From: Nephrocerus scutellatus
Taxonomy: Eukaryota > Arthropoda > Insecta > Diptera > Pipunculidae
DNA: 64,000 nt
Assembly (NCBI GenBank): GCA_947095585.1
Contig: OX352765.1
Span: 65,783,425-65,847,424, forward strand
Reading direction: 5' to 3'
In this document: piece after piece, positions 9,533 through 18,677 of the stretch
Layout of the letters: each line of letters starts with the position of its first letter
Position numbering within the stretch: position 1 is the stretch's first letter
Program-made: the position numbers and the translations under genes
The notes under the pieces: generated by a model
Seen by the model: only the letters and a program-made list of their open reading frames with translations
Databases searched by the model: none
Told to the model about the DNA's origin: nothing

Positions 9533-10151
9533 TATACATTCCTTCTGGTTCTAGTCTTTTTACTTGAGATAATAATTGGTGGACTCTCGTATTTTTACGA
9601 GACACAAATCGAAACCGAACTGCAAAGGACTTTTAACGAAACTATTCTTAAGCACTATGCTATTGATGAAACTCGAACCACAGCCATAGATAGAATGCAA
9701 CAAGAAGTATTACTACGTTTGGTTGAGTAATCATAAATATTAATGCGACTTTTTATTTCAAGTATAAATGTTGTGGTGCCATTCGTTTTGAAGACTGGCG
9801 CGCTAGTGAATGGCTCACATCAAACCGCAAAACCTTTTTACGACCAAAGAACGGTCATGTAGTTCCCGACTCATGTTGTATATCACAGTTGAATAATTGC
9901 GGCCGAAGGGATCATCCTAGCAACATTCCTTACACAGTAATCAACATATTAATCAAAATATTTAAAAAATCCACAACTAATTTAGCTGGAATTTCATCTT
10001 CTTTTAGGGGTGCATATATCAATTTTCTGACGATTTACGCAATCACTTAACTATAATTGCAGCTGCCGGCCTAGGAATAAGTCTCATTCATATTATTGGA
10101 ATAATCCTTTCATGTTGCCTCTATTTAAAACTTAAAGATCCTGATGATTGA
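9533..10151 (+). CDS. tetraspanin, last three exons (9533-9706, 9763-9936, 10008-10151)
   Basis: Tetraspanins are four-pass membrane scaffold proteins. Exon a begins after TTTTTCAG at 9532 and encodes TM3 (LLVLVFLLEIIIGGLSYFY) and the start of the large extracellular loop. Exon b has the hallmark KCCG at 9766-9777, then DSCC and NNCG. Exon c has the sixth loop cysteine (GCIYQ), TM4 (about 10062-10120) and a short tail with CC, ending at TGA 10149-10151. Introns are 56 and 71 bp with GT..AG ends, all in phase 0. Exon joins fall where tetraspanins often have introns. Exons for TM1-TM2 are not visible upstream; they may lie outside the window, beyond the TE-filled 5' side, or be lost. No frameshift occurs in about 165 codons, so selection seems active. 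The orthologue is unknown. Confidence 0.88.
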
Positions 10152-10391
10152 CAATTACCTGCGGCTCGTGTCTTCGATTCAAATTTTTTGAATAATATAT
10201 CATCTGAGTCGCAGTGTATTCAACATACATCAGCCAACGCCATGGGCGATGACATCTGTTTGATTTACAGAAATGGTTTCATTCCACTGTATGCGAACCG
10301 AATTCGCTTTGCATCGATTACGAACGGTAATGGCGTCTTCTACGACTCTAATACTATCAATGAAACATATCCAATGGATGTTAGCCTATAA
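10152..10391 (+). other. in-frame open extension after the tetraspanin TGA
   Basis: Directly after TGA the same frame stays open for 79 codons to TAA at 10389-10391. The stop context is TGA-C (TGA CAA), a leaky context. The predicted extension looks protein-like (for example MGDDICLIYRNGFIPLY) and is less AT-rich than the 3' flank. It may be a readthrough C-terminus, the remains of a longer tail after a nonsense mutation, or 3' UTR that is open by chance. No splice donor that would bypass the stop is evident. Confidence 0.5.
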
Positions 10392-10485
10392 CTTTAAATT
10401 ATGTTTACATTACTTATTACTTATTTTATTTATATATTTATTTTTAAAAAAAATGTACATGCAAATTATAAAAATCGTCACAAAT

Positions 10486-10491
10486 AATAAA
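10486..10491 (+). terminator. polyadenylation signal AATAAA
   Basis: AATAAA lies 95 bases after the TAA and 335 after the TGA, in AT-rich 3' flank; likely the tetraspanin cleavage signal. From 10500 to 10800 I see only AT-rich sequence. Confidence 0.6.
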
Positions 10492-11099
10492 TTTTGAAAA
10501 ATGTGTTTCATAACTTCATTTTTAGCATCGATGTGATAAATATACTTATGATATACACTTAGATACATTAATTGTAAATATAAATATTTTGTGATTTTTT
10601 ATTAAAACCGATTACATTATAACATAATTGTGAGATATTCATAAGTGCATTATCATAGTATTACTTGTCATCATAATTAAATTAAATTGTCGATTGATCG
10701 ATTGATACCTATGTATTATATCAAAAGTCTTATTTAAGAACTGTCTATATATATTTTAAATTTTCGAACCTAGATAAAGTTAGATCAGAGATTTATTATT
10801 TTAGTAACGATAAACCATGGCGGTCAGCCATCAGCAGAATAGGGGGAATAACACGGAATGCTCTAGAATTGCAGGTGGCCGTAACTATCTCTGAATGGTA
10901 GAAGTGCTATCAAACCTCCACGTGGTGGCCGCCGGTAATTTTCCTCCAATGCAGGAAAAGCTGAATGATCAGGCTAGTCCCTTTAAAGTAAGGTTAGCGC
11001 GAGGCCAATAACCTCGCCTTTAAAAAATTATTATTACGGAACCCAAAATCAGCCTCGGATACACTGATGAACGACGACGACCACGGCAACGAAAACGGC

Positions 11100-11790
11100 T
11101 AAACGGTTTAAGAATTATCTCATGGAACGTACGCTCACTCTATAGAGCTCGAGCTGCACAGCAGCTGGCCGATACCCTGTCTAAATATAAGACATAACAG
11201 CAATCCAGGAGATGCGGTGGACAGGGAATTATGTCTTACAAGACATCATGTGCTCGGGGTGGGGTTTCTAGTCAGCAAAAGAATGAAACCCACCGTTATC
11301 GGCTTTAAAGCAATAAATGAACGGCTATGCACCCTTCGCGTGCGGGGCAAATTTAAAAACATAAGCCTCATAAACGTTCACGCACCTACAGAGGATTCCC
11401 CATATGATGAAAAAGAAGAATTCTTTGAATCAGTCGAAAGGGAACTCCATGCCTGCCCTCAGTATGATGTAAAAATCATTCTGTGGATATGAATGCTAAA
11501 AAAGGTAGGGAGCCAGTATTCAGGCAGTACATTGGCACCCATAGCTTACACGAGAACACTAATGACAATGGACAACGAGTCATAGAGATGGCAGCAAGCA
11601 ATAATTTGGTCGTTGCGAGTACAAGGCTTGCGGGTAAAAATATCCACAAAGCCATCTGGGTATCACCCGATGGAGCCACTCGCAACCAGATAGACCACGC
11701 CGCCATAACCCGATCCTGATGACGGTACGAACGTACCGAGATGCCAACGTAGACTCGGACCACTATCTAGTTGGTGTGGTGCTCTGAGCG
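11100..11790 (+). pseudogene. RTE endonuclease domain
   Basis: Three frames carry it: RIISWNVRSLYRARAAQQL at 11112 onwards (APE motif with the catalytic Asn), LINVHAPTEDSPYDEKEEFF in 11217-11492, and DMNAKKGREPVF...SPDGATRNQIDHA in 11483-11719 (the DxN and DH motifs). It would nick target DNA to prime reverse transcription. Frameshifts lie near 11200, 11480 and 11715; a TAA interrupts at about 11200. Confidence 0.8.
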
Positions 11791-12340
11791 CGGTTCATCA
11801 CGAAAGACTGCATCCGCAAATCAGATTCGAGTTAACACGGCTGCCCTTCGCAATGAAAACACCAGAAAGAACTACGGTCAAGCGATAGGACTCGCCCTAA
11901 ATGCAGGGAGAGTAAGTCCTGGGGCTGAGATGCCGGGAGTAGAAGAGAAATGGATACGCCTTAAGAATACTGTCATTAGTACTGCTGACTCCATCTTAGG
12001 CAGTAGTCGTAGAGATCGGAATGACTGGTTCGATGACGAATGTAAGCTAGCGACTGAACGTAAGAATGTTGCGTACCGAGCAATGCAACAATCTCATAGA
12101 ACGCGGGCACGCGGAGATGAATATAAAGAGCTCAGAAGATATGAAAAAACAGTTCACCGGCGAAAGAAAGCAGCCTGGGAGAAGAATCTCGTCTGTGAAC
12201 TGGAACAGTACAGAGAACAAGGACCGAACCAAGCACGGAAGTTCTACCAAAGAGTCCGCGGTATGACGCAATATACACCGCGTTGCACATACTGCAACGA
12301 CAAAGAGGGTAATCTGATCGCCGATCTTAAGTCATCTTAG
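11771..12340 (+). pseudogene. RTE linker between endonuclease and RT
   Basis: 189 open codons, basic and helical (SADSILGSSRRDRNDWFDDECK, KKAAWEKNLVCELEQYREQ). This is the conserved linker in RTE ORF2, also present at 35053-35490 on -. It has no known catalytic role. It ends in a frameshift at 12340. Confidence 0.8.
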
Positions 12341-12366
12341 AGCGATGGGAAAAGCACTTTCATGAG

Positions 12367-13391
12367 TTGCTAACTGAGGAATGGGAGGGTCCACCAATGA
12401 CCGAAGATCATACTATGCTGCCGCCACCAAGGATAGACGAAGCTAGCAGAGCGATAAATCGGCACAAAAATAATAAGGCCCCGGGATCTGTTGGGATCCC
12501 AGCGGAACTGATAAAAATAGGAGGCCCCACATTACACCAAGCAATTCATGAAATAATAGTGCAAGTATGGGAAGAAGAAGCTATGCCAGAAGACTGGCTA
12601 AGAGGCATCCTGTGCCCCATACATAAGAAGGGAGATATTACAAAATGCAGCAATTATCGTGATATAACGTTGTTGTGTACCGCGTATAAGATTTTCTCCT
12701 CTATCCTTCAAGACAGGATAGCCCCACACTACACCATCTTTTTATAGACTTTAAAGCGGCCTATGATAGCATAGCCAGAGTAGAACTTTATAAAGCCATG
12801 AGAGAATTCGGCATCCCAAATAAACTGACAAGACTATGTAGGTTGACCATGACCAATGTTATAAGCCAAGTAAGAATATCCGGATCACTATCAAGCCCAT
12901 TCAACATCTATAACGGGCTCCGACAAGGGGATGGACTGGCCTGCGTCCTATTCAACCTAGCGTTGGAGAAAGTGACCCGAGACTCTGACGTAATGGCGAG
13001 AGGAACAATCCTCTATAAGTCCATTCAGATACTGGCTTACGCAGACGATACTGACATCGTTGGTAGAAACCCAAGAGCTGTACAGGGAGCTTTCATCCAG
13101 ATAGAGCAGCCGGCACGAAATCTGGGGCTGCACATACATGAGAGCAAAACAAAGTACATGGTGGCCACGTCTGCGAGAAGAAGATCCAACATTGGTCCCT
13201 CAATTCAAATAGTGGAGCGCGAATTTGAAGTAGTGCAATCCTTTAACTATCTCAGGTCAACTATAGCAGCCGATAACAGCATAGAACCAGAAATACGCAC
13301 ACGGTTGCTTAAAGCCAACAAAGTCTACTATAGCCTGTCACTACTCTTCAAATCCAGGAACTTAACCATAACATCCAAGCTGCTTATATAA
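12367..13391 (+). pseudogene. RTE reverse transcriptase
   Basis: The first frame (12367-12747) has NKAPGSVGIPAELIK and ILCPIHKKGDITKCSNYRDITLL, early RT motifs. An in-place deletion removes about 50 codons before FIDFKAAYDS (read out of frame at 12740). The second frame (12798-13391) has GLRQGDGLACVLFNLALEKV and the catalytic AYADDTDIVG at about 13034. The enzyme would copy the LINE RNA at the nick. Confidence 0.85.
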
Positions 13392-13395
13392 GGCA

Positions 13396-13590
13396 ATGGT
13401 CATACCAGTACTTACATATGGATCCGAGACTTGGGTGCTTAGCAAAAAGCATTCTGACCTCTTAGCCGCATTCGAGAGAAAAGTCTTACGGCTCGAAATC
13501 GGGACCGGTGGAGAGACTTTTTGCGGGAGGCCAGGACCGGACCCTGATTGTAGAGCCAAATATGATGATAATGAACGATAAACCATTCAT
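13396..13590 (+). pseudogene. RTE ORF2 C-terminus
   Basis: VIPVLTYGSETWVLSKKHSDLLAAFERKVLR matches the C-terminal end of RTE-clade ORF2, one frame after the RT frame. After this come about 10 codons of unclear text, then the stop at 13579-13581. Confidence 0.75.
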
Positions 13591-13611
13591 TCTGAAATTT
13601 GAAAAAAGCTC

Positions 13612-13692
13612 ACATGGCTACCCAAAGGGCCTAGATCTATAACTCTATCATCCATTCTTCTGAAAAGTGTGGAAAAGTTATTAGACGTATAT
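13612..13692 (+). pseudogene. Jockey/R1-type LINE RT scrap
   Basis: 27 codons reading like the RT segment LSSILLKSVEKLLDVY, which matches the Jockey/R1-group motif after the NYRPIS box. It is cut at its right edge by the errantivirus LTR at 13694. Confidence 0.6.
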
Positions 13693-13693
13693 G

Positions 13694-13967
13694 AGTTAAC
13701 AACAGGAAAATGCTGACCATGCATTTTCCCATGAAATGCATTTGGGCACCAGAATCTAAGTTAACAACACGACACCTCTAACCATGCATTTTCCCACGAA
13801 ATGCATTTGGGCACCGGAATCCAGAATCAGATAACAACAATAATCAGCAATTTTAGAATTAAGCTTTTTGAATAATTTTAGAGCTAGAATTAAGTTAGTC
13901 TTGTAATGTGTTTCGTATAATAGAGGTTGTTTTGTTTTAAGCTAAAAAATAGTAAAATTATTTAACT
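13694..13967 (+). repeat. 5' LTR of errantivirus C (274 bp)
   Basis: Bounded by AGTTAACAAC and TTATTTAACT. It contains a 64-bp tandem duplication (13694-13757 and 13758-13821), each with ACCATGCATTTTCCC and GAAATGCATTTGGGC. It lacks about 52 bases present in the 3' LTR. Confidence 0.85.
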
Positions 13968-13975
13968 GGCGCAGG
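13967..13975 (+). other. partial primer-binding site
   Basis: TGGCGCAG directly follows the LTR and matches the first 8 bases of the tRNA-Ser primer site of errantiviruses; the match then fails. Confidence 0.5.
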
Positions 13976-14530
13976 AATAATCATAGTGAAGTTTTCTAAA
14001 AGAAAAAATTTCCTGTGGAATTCAACGCAAGAAAAAGTGAAAGTAAAAAAAAAATCCAAAAAAGTTTTTTCAACTTCTCACAACACAAGAAAAAGTGAAA
14101 GAAAAAAGTACTAATAAAGTTTTCGATCATTTAAACACAATAGAGAAAGTGAAAAGATTTTGAAAAAATCTTCGAAATTTGGAAACAATAATAGCTAGCC
14201 AAAAGACGTGCCAAAATCCTAAAAAAGTTTTTGAACTTTCTTTGAACAGTACATTCGGAGAGAAACCTAAAAAAAATTTCCGAAATTCAACAAATAAAAA
14301 CGATATCCAAGGAAACCTTAAGTCACTGTTCCAGATTACAAACATAAGCGGACAAAAGAGGACAAAATTTTCAAACATCAGTTGGACGCGCTAGAAATGA
14401 TTGTCATAATTTTAATTTAGTAAGCTAAGAATTCAAGTTATTATTATTTTACGATGTAAATTGCATTAAATTAAAGGCAAAACAATTATTAAAATAAAAT
14501 ATAAATTGAGTTTGATAATATAACAAGAGA
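13976..14530 (+). other. leader and decayed gag of errantivirus C
   Basis: A-rich leader with a repeated motif: CAACGCAAGAAAAAGTGAAAG near 14021, CACAAGAAAAAGTGAAAG near 14082 and AATAGAGAAAGTGAAAAG near 14140. A 71-codon open frame at 14179-14394 is rich in K, N and F, but I cannot match it to gag. Confidence 0.4.
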
Positions 14531-14535
14531 TATAA

Positions 14536-14890
14536 CTATAAGTTTGAGGAACGTTCTTCCACATCTGATATATTAAGCACGTTAAATTCTGACCTTGAAA
14601 GCATAATACAATGGGGAGAAATCAATAGAGTAGAATTTAACGCTTCCAAAACCCAATGCTGTCTTCTGTCGTCCAAGCAAATCCTAAACTCCATGCCATT
14701 ATCCATGAATGGCACTTTCATCGAGGAAACTGAAAATCTCACAATTCTCAGTATGTGCGTTAACGACAAGCTTCGTTGGAATGACCACATATTTACCGTC
14801 GCCAAAAATGCTGCGAAATGTTTAGGTTTTCTAACCCGGTGCAAGAAATTTTTCACTCCCTCCGACCCCGCGGCCCGATTACAATCAAAT
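14536..14890 (+). pseudogene. CR1/Kiri-like LINE RT C-terminal fragment
   Basis: The reading begins SDILSTLNSDLESIIQWGE (14560 onwards), then FNASKTQCCLLSSK, and ends LGFLTRCKKFFTPSDPAA. This is the thumb and post-RT segment of CR1/Kiri-type LINEs; the LINE at the right end of the window has the matching FTPSE text. It sits where gag should be, so it probably inserted there. The frame is open from 14693 to 14962 only. Confidence 0.7.
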
Positions 14891-14915
14891 TTTAATAGAA
14901 AGTATTGTCACGGTC

Positions 14916-14998
14916 ACGAGAAATATACATGTGTGCAAAATTTCAATAAAATCGGGCTTTAGGAAGTGTGTTAAAAATTGATCACAAGATTCTGCCCA
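14916..14998 (-). repeat. dispersed repeat R-A, fragment
   Basis: On - this reads like the conserved core of the 0.9-kb repeat at 61000-61923: the GATCAATTTTTAAC box and GCCCGATTTTATTGAAATTT, then CACACATGT. It joins the LINE fragment. Confidence 0.75.
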
Positions 14999-14999
14999 C

Positions 15000-15260
15000 T
15001 AGCCAGCCAGCCAGCAATGACTCCTACGAACACCATCAAGTACCAAGAAAGCTACAAAGAACCTACCACATTACATTGCGACAGAAAACAATGACGACCA
15101 ACTTCAAGCAGAATACAATGATACTTCAACTCTAAAGAAATAAGTAACGGATATAATCAGCTACTAGACGAATACATTCAATCTAACAACGAACCACATG
15201 CAGAAGATATTACTAACGAAATAAGCGAATTTACTGACCTCCATTTTTTTGATTAACGAA
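15000..15260 (+). pseudogene. gag: gag C-terminal remnant
   Basis: Acidic, N- and Q-rich broken text (for example EISNGYNQLLDEYIQSNNEPHAEDITNEISEFTDLHF after about 15138) just upstream of the protease; likely the gag end or gag-pol linker of errantivirus C. Confidence 0.5.
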
Positions 15261-15265
15261 CTCGT

Positions 15266-15448
15266 CACTGCCATACTCTGAATGCAAAACAAGCAGTGGC
15301 GAAATTCTCAAATTCCTTATAGATTCTGGATCTAATAAAAATTACATCCAACCTTCAATTGTAATTAACCCAATTCCCAACGAAATTTGTTTTTTCGTAA
15401 ACTCAGTTACCGGAAAAATCGAAATTACCCATCATACAACAGATATCT
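15266..15448 (+). pseudogene. pol: pol: aspartic protease of errantivirus C
   Basis: The frame after 15300 reads FLIDSGSNKNYIQPS, the gypsy-type protease active site (DSG), then IPNEICFFVNSVTGKIEITHHTT. It ends at a TGA near 15448. Text of the RT upstream linker (TPTQINAIKKLVNKYP) follows up to the solo LTR at 15536. Confidence 0.75.
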
Positions 15449-15535
15449 GAATATGTTAATAACATTTGTATAAGAACAAGCGACATGACTCCCACACAAA
15501 TAAATGCAATAAAGAAACTTGTAAATAAATACCCT

Positions 15536-16279
15536 TGTTGCAACGATGAGTGAGATCATCATCATCGATGTAATCAACTTATCGACTCAAGGCCAATGAA
15601 CCACCACCAGTTTCATATCACAATGAAGCATTCCTTTGTTGCAACACAATAGTGCACACAGTCATATTTCATCGCACAAATGGCTTGTCACATTGTAGCA
15701 ACACAATGAGCGTCGTCAAATTTCGTCTGAGCATGCGAGTCGTCGCCTAAGCGACCCAATTGTTTACACATAAGAACGGACGACCACCACTAATGTGCAC
15801 CATAAGCACAATCAGCATGTCTAGAGTCTACATCGCATTGGCAGTCATCGGCATATTCGGCAGCATGTACCTAATCAACGAACTATGGAAATTGCTGACA
15901 TGGTACAAAGTACTAACAAAGTTACACATTTGGAATGTGTGGGACTGGTGGTGACTGCGACTAGCAACGTTCATTACTGGCGGCGATCGATTCAGTCTTC
16001 TGACAAGTCTACCGACAACAGCAGCGACAACGGATAAGCGCCTTTGAATCGTTTTAAAATAACTTTGTTCTCATCTTATTCCTTTGATATATTTGAATTT
16101 TAAGAATCTCAAATTGTTCTTGCCTTTAGCACTCTAAGTTAATAATTTAAAATTGAATTAAACGTGTTTTCACAATTACAAAATTTGTTATTTGATTTAA
16201 ACGGAAATTTGCAGTTCGCTATTATTTTACTGTGAAGATCAAGTCTTCACCAGTTTTGCTAAGTGTCCGTGGCGATACA
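15536..16279 (+). mobile_element. solo LTR (744 bp) with 5-bp target duplication
   Basis: Flanked by ACCCT at 15531-15535 and 16280-16284. It starts TGTTGCAACG and ends CGATACA. Joining the flanks restores the pol reading direction across the insertion, which confirms the edges. A 5-bp duplication fits BEL/Pao, Copia or some Ty3 elements; no internal region is present, so it is a product of LTR-LTR recombination. Which strand is sense is unknown. The 64-codon ORF inside (15760-15954) is probably chance. Confidence 0.85.
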
Positions 16280-16284
16280 ACCCT

Positions 16285-17170
16285 TATTTATTTATGGAAC
16301 CAAATAAAAAACTTACGTTCACAACCACAATCAAGGGAGAAATTAGAACTACTTCCGACACTGCAATTTACACAAGATCATATCCATGTCCTAGAGCTTT
16401 AAAAGATGAAGTTGAAAAAGAAATAAATGAACTTTTGAAAACAATATTATTCGACCATCCAGATCTCCCTACAATTCTCCTATTTTAATAGTTCCAATAA
16501 AAATAGAATCTTTAGGACTTAAAAAATACCGTTTACTTAAAGATTATAGAAAATTTAATCCTGTAAATATTTAATACCAGACATTAATGAAGTCTTATAC
16601 AATCTAGGTCATATTCTCAATAATCGACTTGAAAAGCGGATTTCACCAAATACCGCTCAGAGAAGAAGATATTTAAAAACCTGCATTCTCGATCAATAAT
16701 GGAAAATACGAGTAAACTCGATTACCATTTGGTCTTAAAAATGCACCATCAATCTTTCAACGTGCCATTTGATGACATACTAAGAGAGCATATAGGAATA
16801 CGATGTTACGTCTATATCGACGACATCATTATCTTTGGAAAATCTGAACAAGAAAATTTCGATAATTTAGAAATTATCTTTAAAACTCTCGAAGACGCCA
16901 AGTTAAAGTTTTAACTTGATAAATGTGAATTCCTGAAGACCGAAGTGGAATTCTTAGGCTTCACAGTATCAAATGATGGAATTCAGACTAATAAGTCAAA
17001 AGTTAAAGCTATCGCCGAATTTCCGATTCCTCAGACTTAGACTGCGTTATCTGAGGTTCTTTATTCGCGACTATGCCAAGCTGGCCAAACCACTTACATC
17101 CCATCTCAGAGGGGAAGACGGACATGTGTCCAAACATCAGTCAAAAAAATATGGGCATTGGGATCCTTAA
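16285..17170 (+). pseudogene. pol: pol: reverse transcriptase of errantivirus C
   Basis: Starts with NKKLTFTTTIKGEIRT and AIYTRSYPCPRALKDEVEKEI, the gypsy RT entry. Broken frames then show LKDYRKFNPVN, IIDLKSGFHQIPL, LPFGLKNAPSIFQ and the catalytic YIDDIIIFG (about 16810-16840), then DKCEFLKTEVEFLGFTVS. At least five stops or frameshifts occur. Confidence 0.85.
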
Positions 17171-17484
17171 CCAATTTCCTGTACGGTGCAAGAAAAGTCT
17201 GTATATTTACTGATCACCAACCATTGTCTTACGCGTTAAGTCACAAAAACACCAACTCAAAAATGAAGCGTTGGAAGGCAATCCTAGAGGAGTACAACTA
17301 CAAACTTAAGTACACTCCAGGCATATCAAACGTCGTATCAGATGCTTTATCACGTCCTCCACAATCAACGGCACACAGTGATGATAGCTCCTCATACGAT
17401 TTAATACCTTGTGTAGAAGCCCCAATTAATGTATTCCATAATGAAATTATTTTAAAAAAAGCAAATGAATCTAGTTATCAATAA
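17158..17484 (+). pseudogene. pol: pol: RNase H of errantivirus C
   Basis: Contains CIFTDHQPLSYALSHKNTNSKMKRW and YKLKYTPGISNVVSDALSR, the catalytic-Asp and end motifs of gypsy RNase H. The first half of the domain is not recognisable (deletion or decay near 17040-17150). Confidence 0.85.
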
Positions 17485-17574
17485 AAGAATCCTTTTACTG
17501 GTTACAATAGACATATTATTATCGAATGACATTTCTCTGAGGATATGATCTTTAAAAGATATTGAAATCCAAAT

Positions 17575-18328
17575 TTGTTAAATGGTCTATCCACCCCAGA
17601 ATCTATAATGGAATTAATCCAACAATTATACGTTAGGCATTTTACATCATACAGAATACGTTACACTCAACTTTGCGTAGAAGACATAATAAATGAGGAC
17701 AGACAGGACGAAATAATTATAAAAACACACAATAGAGCACACAGAGGACCTACAGAAAATAAAATACAAATCTTAGAACACTATTATTTTCCTAAAATGA
17801 CAGCCAAAAACAAAAACAAAATTAAGCTATGTTTAATTTGCAAAACGTATTGAATTGAAGGACACCCAAATATTACCAAGCTAAACAATACCCATTTACC
17901 CAGGACACACAAAACAAAACAAAACACATCCACAAAAGACCACCGTGTACTTACAGCAATAGATAAATTCACAAAATACGAGTACGCTGTAGCAAAAATT
18001 ATAAAATTAAGAGCCATTGAAGACATAAGAAGACCACTGCGTGATATCCTATTTTTCTGTGGTATCCCAACCTCAGTTGTCATGGACAATGAAGGTTCAT
18101 TTAATTCAAATTAATTAATTTGGTGTTACTGGGAACCACGAACTTCCTGCTCAGTAGCCACGCGCATTTCCACCGAGCCACGGCGCCCACAACATATCAC
18201 AATAAAAAAAAAAAAAAAGAACCCAAAAGCTATAGTGGGCTATAATAACAAACGACTTGCAATGAACTTTCAAACCGATACACTAAAGAAATGTTTGCAG
18301 AAAATGGGCATTCAACAGTTAAAACACA
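17575..18328 (+). pseudogene. pol: pol: integrase of errantivirus C, interrupted
   Basis: The HHCC finger is seen as THNRAHRGPTENKIQILEHYYFPKM...LCLIC (C-x2-C). Core text TAIDKFTKYEYAVAKII and VVMDNEGSF (second catalytic Asp) runs to about 18112. A SINE scrap then cuts in (18121-18195), and 18240-18328 resumes with LKKCLQKMGIQ-like integrase text until the Mag element begins at 18334. The Glu region and the C-terminus are not recognisable. Confidence 0.75.
18121..18195 (-). mobile_element. SINE, fragment (head only)
   Basis: On -: GGCGCCGTGGCTCGGTGG (A box), then ATGCGCGTGGCTACTGAGCA and GTTCGTGGTTC..CCAGTAACACC (B-box region), matching the copy at 36494. Without a tail it is a truncated piece inside integrase. 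A poly(A) run of 15 follows at about 18205. Confidence 0.75.
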
Positions 18329-18333
18329 GTCAG

Positions 18334-18402
18334 TGTAACGAGACAGTGATACGCAAGTGTTGATCGTTTGAGTAGTGTTTATTGACTGACTTCATAGCTC
18401 AT
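18334..18402 (-). repeat. 3' LTR of Mag derivative
   Basis: The first 65 or so bases on + are identical to 20379-20443 (TGTAACGAGACAGTGATACG...CTTCATAGC). The last 10 bases are replaced by T-rich sequence. Confidence 0.85.
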
Positions 18403-18677
18403 TTTTTTTTTAAATTCATTTTACAAGTGAATGTTAACATAAATTCAAAAATAATTAAAATAAATACTGTTTTTTAAAATTCATTTTACATAGTAATGTT
18501 AACTAAACATTGTTTGACATTATTTTGTTTATAAATTTAATTTCACCACTGGCTTCACCTGTCTGCCGGATCTTGTCACAACTGGCTGGTTACTGTCAGT
18601 AGCGGCTAGATGGTTTTCTTGCTGTGTATCTTGTTCGACCTTGCTAGTGTTGAAGTTTTGTTTTTCAATTGGTGTAT

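Larger units (their letters stand above)
10800..13590 (+). mobile_element. RTE-clade LINE, copy 1
   Basis: A non-LTR element with an apurinic endonuclease followed by RT, with text typical of the RTE clade. Order: untranslated 5' part (10800-11100), endonuclease, linker, RT with YADD, C-terminal YGSETWVLSKKH segment, end near 13590 at a short GATGATAATGA stretch. Several frameshifts and a deletion at 12738 make it dead. It is the longer of two copies; the other is on - at 34690-36025. Confidence 0.85.

Noticed and set aside
13976..14160. Gypsy-type Su(Hw) insulator in the leader of errantivirus C
   Set aside because: The repeated AAGAAAAAGTGAAAG motif does not contain the TGCATA core of Su(Hw) sites.
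15760..15954. 64-codon ORF with a hydrophobic stretch
   Set aside because: Lies inside a solo LTR; no family resemblance, likely chance.
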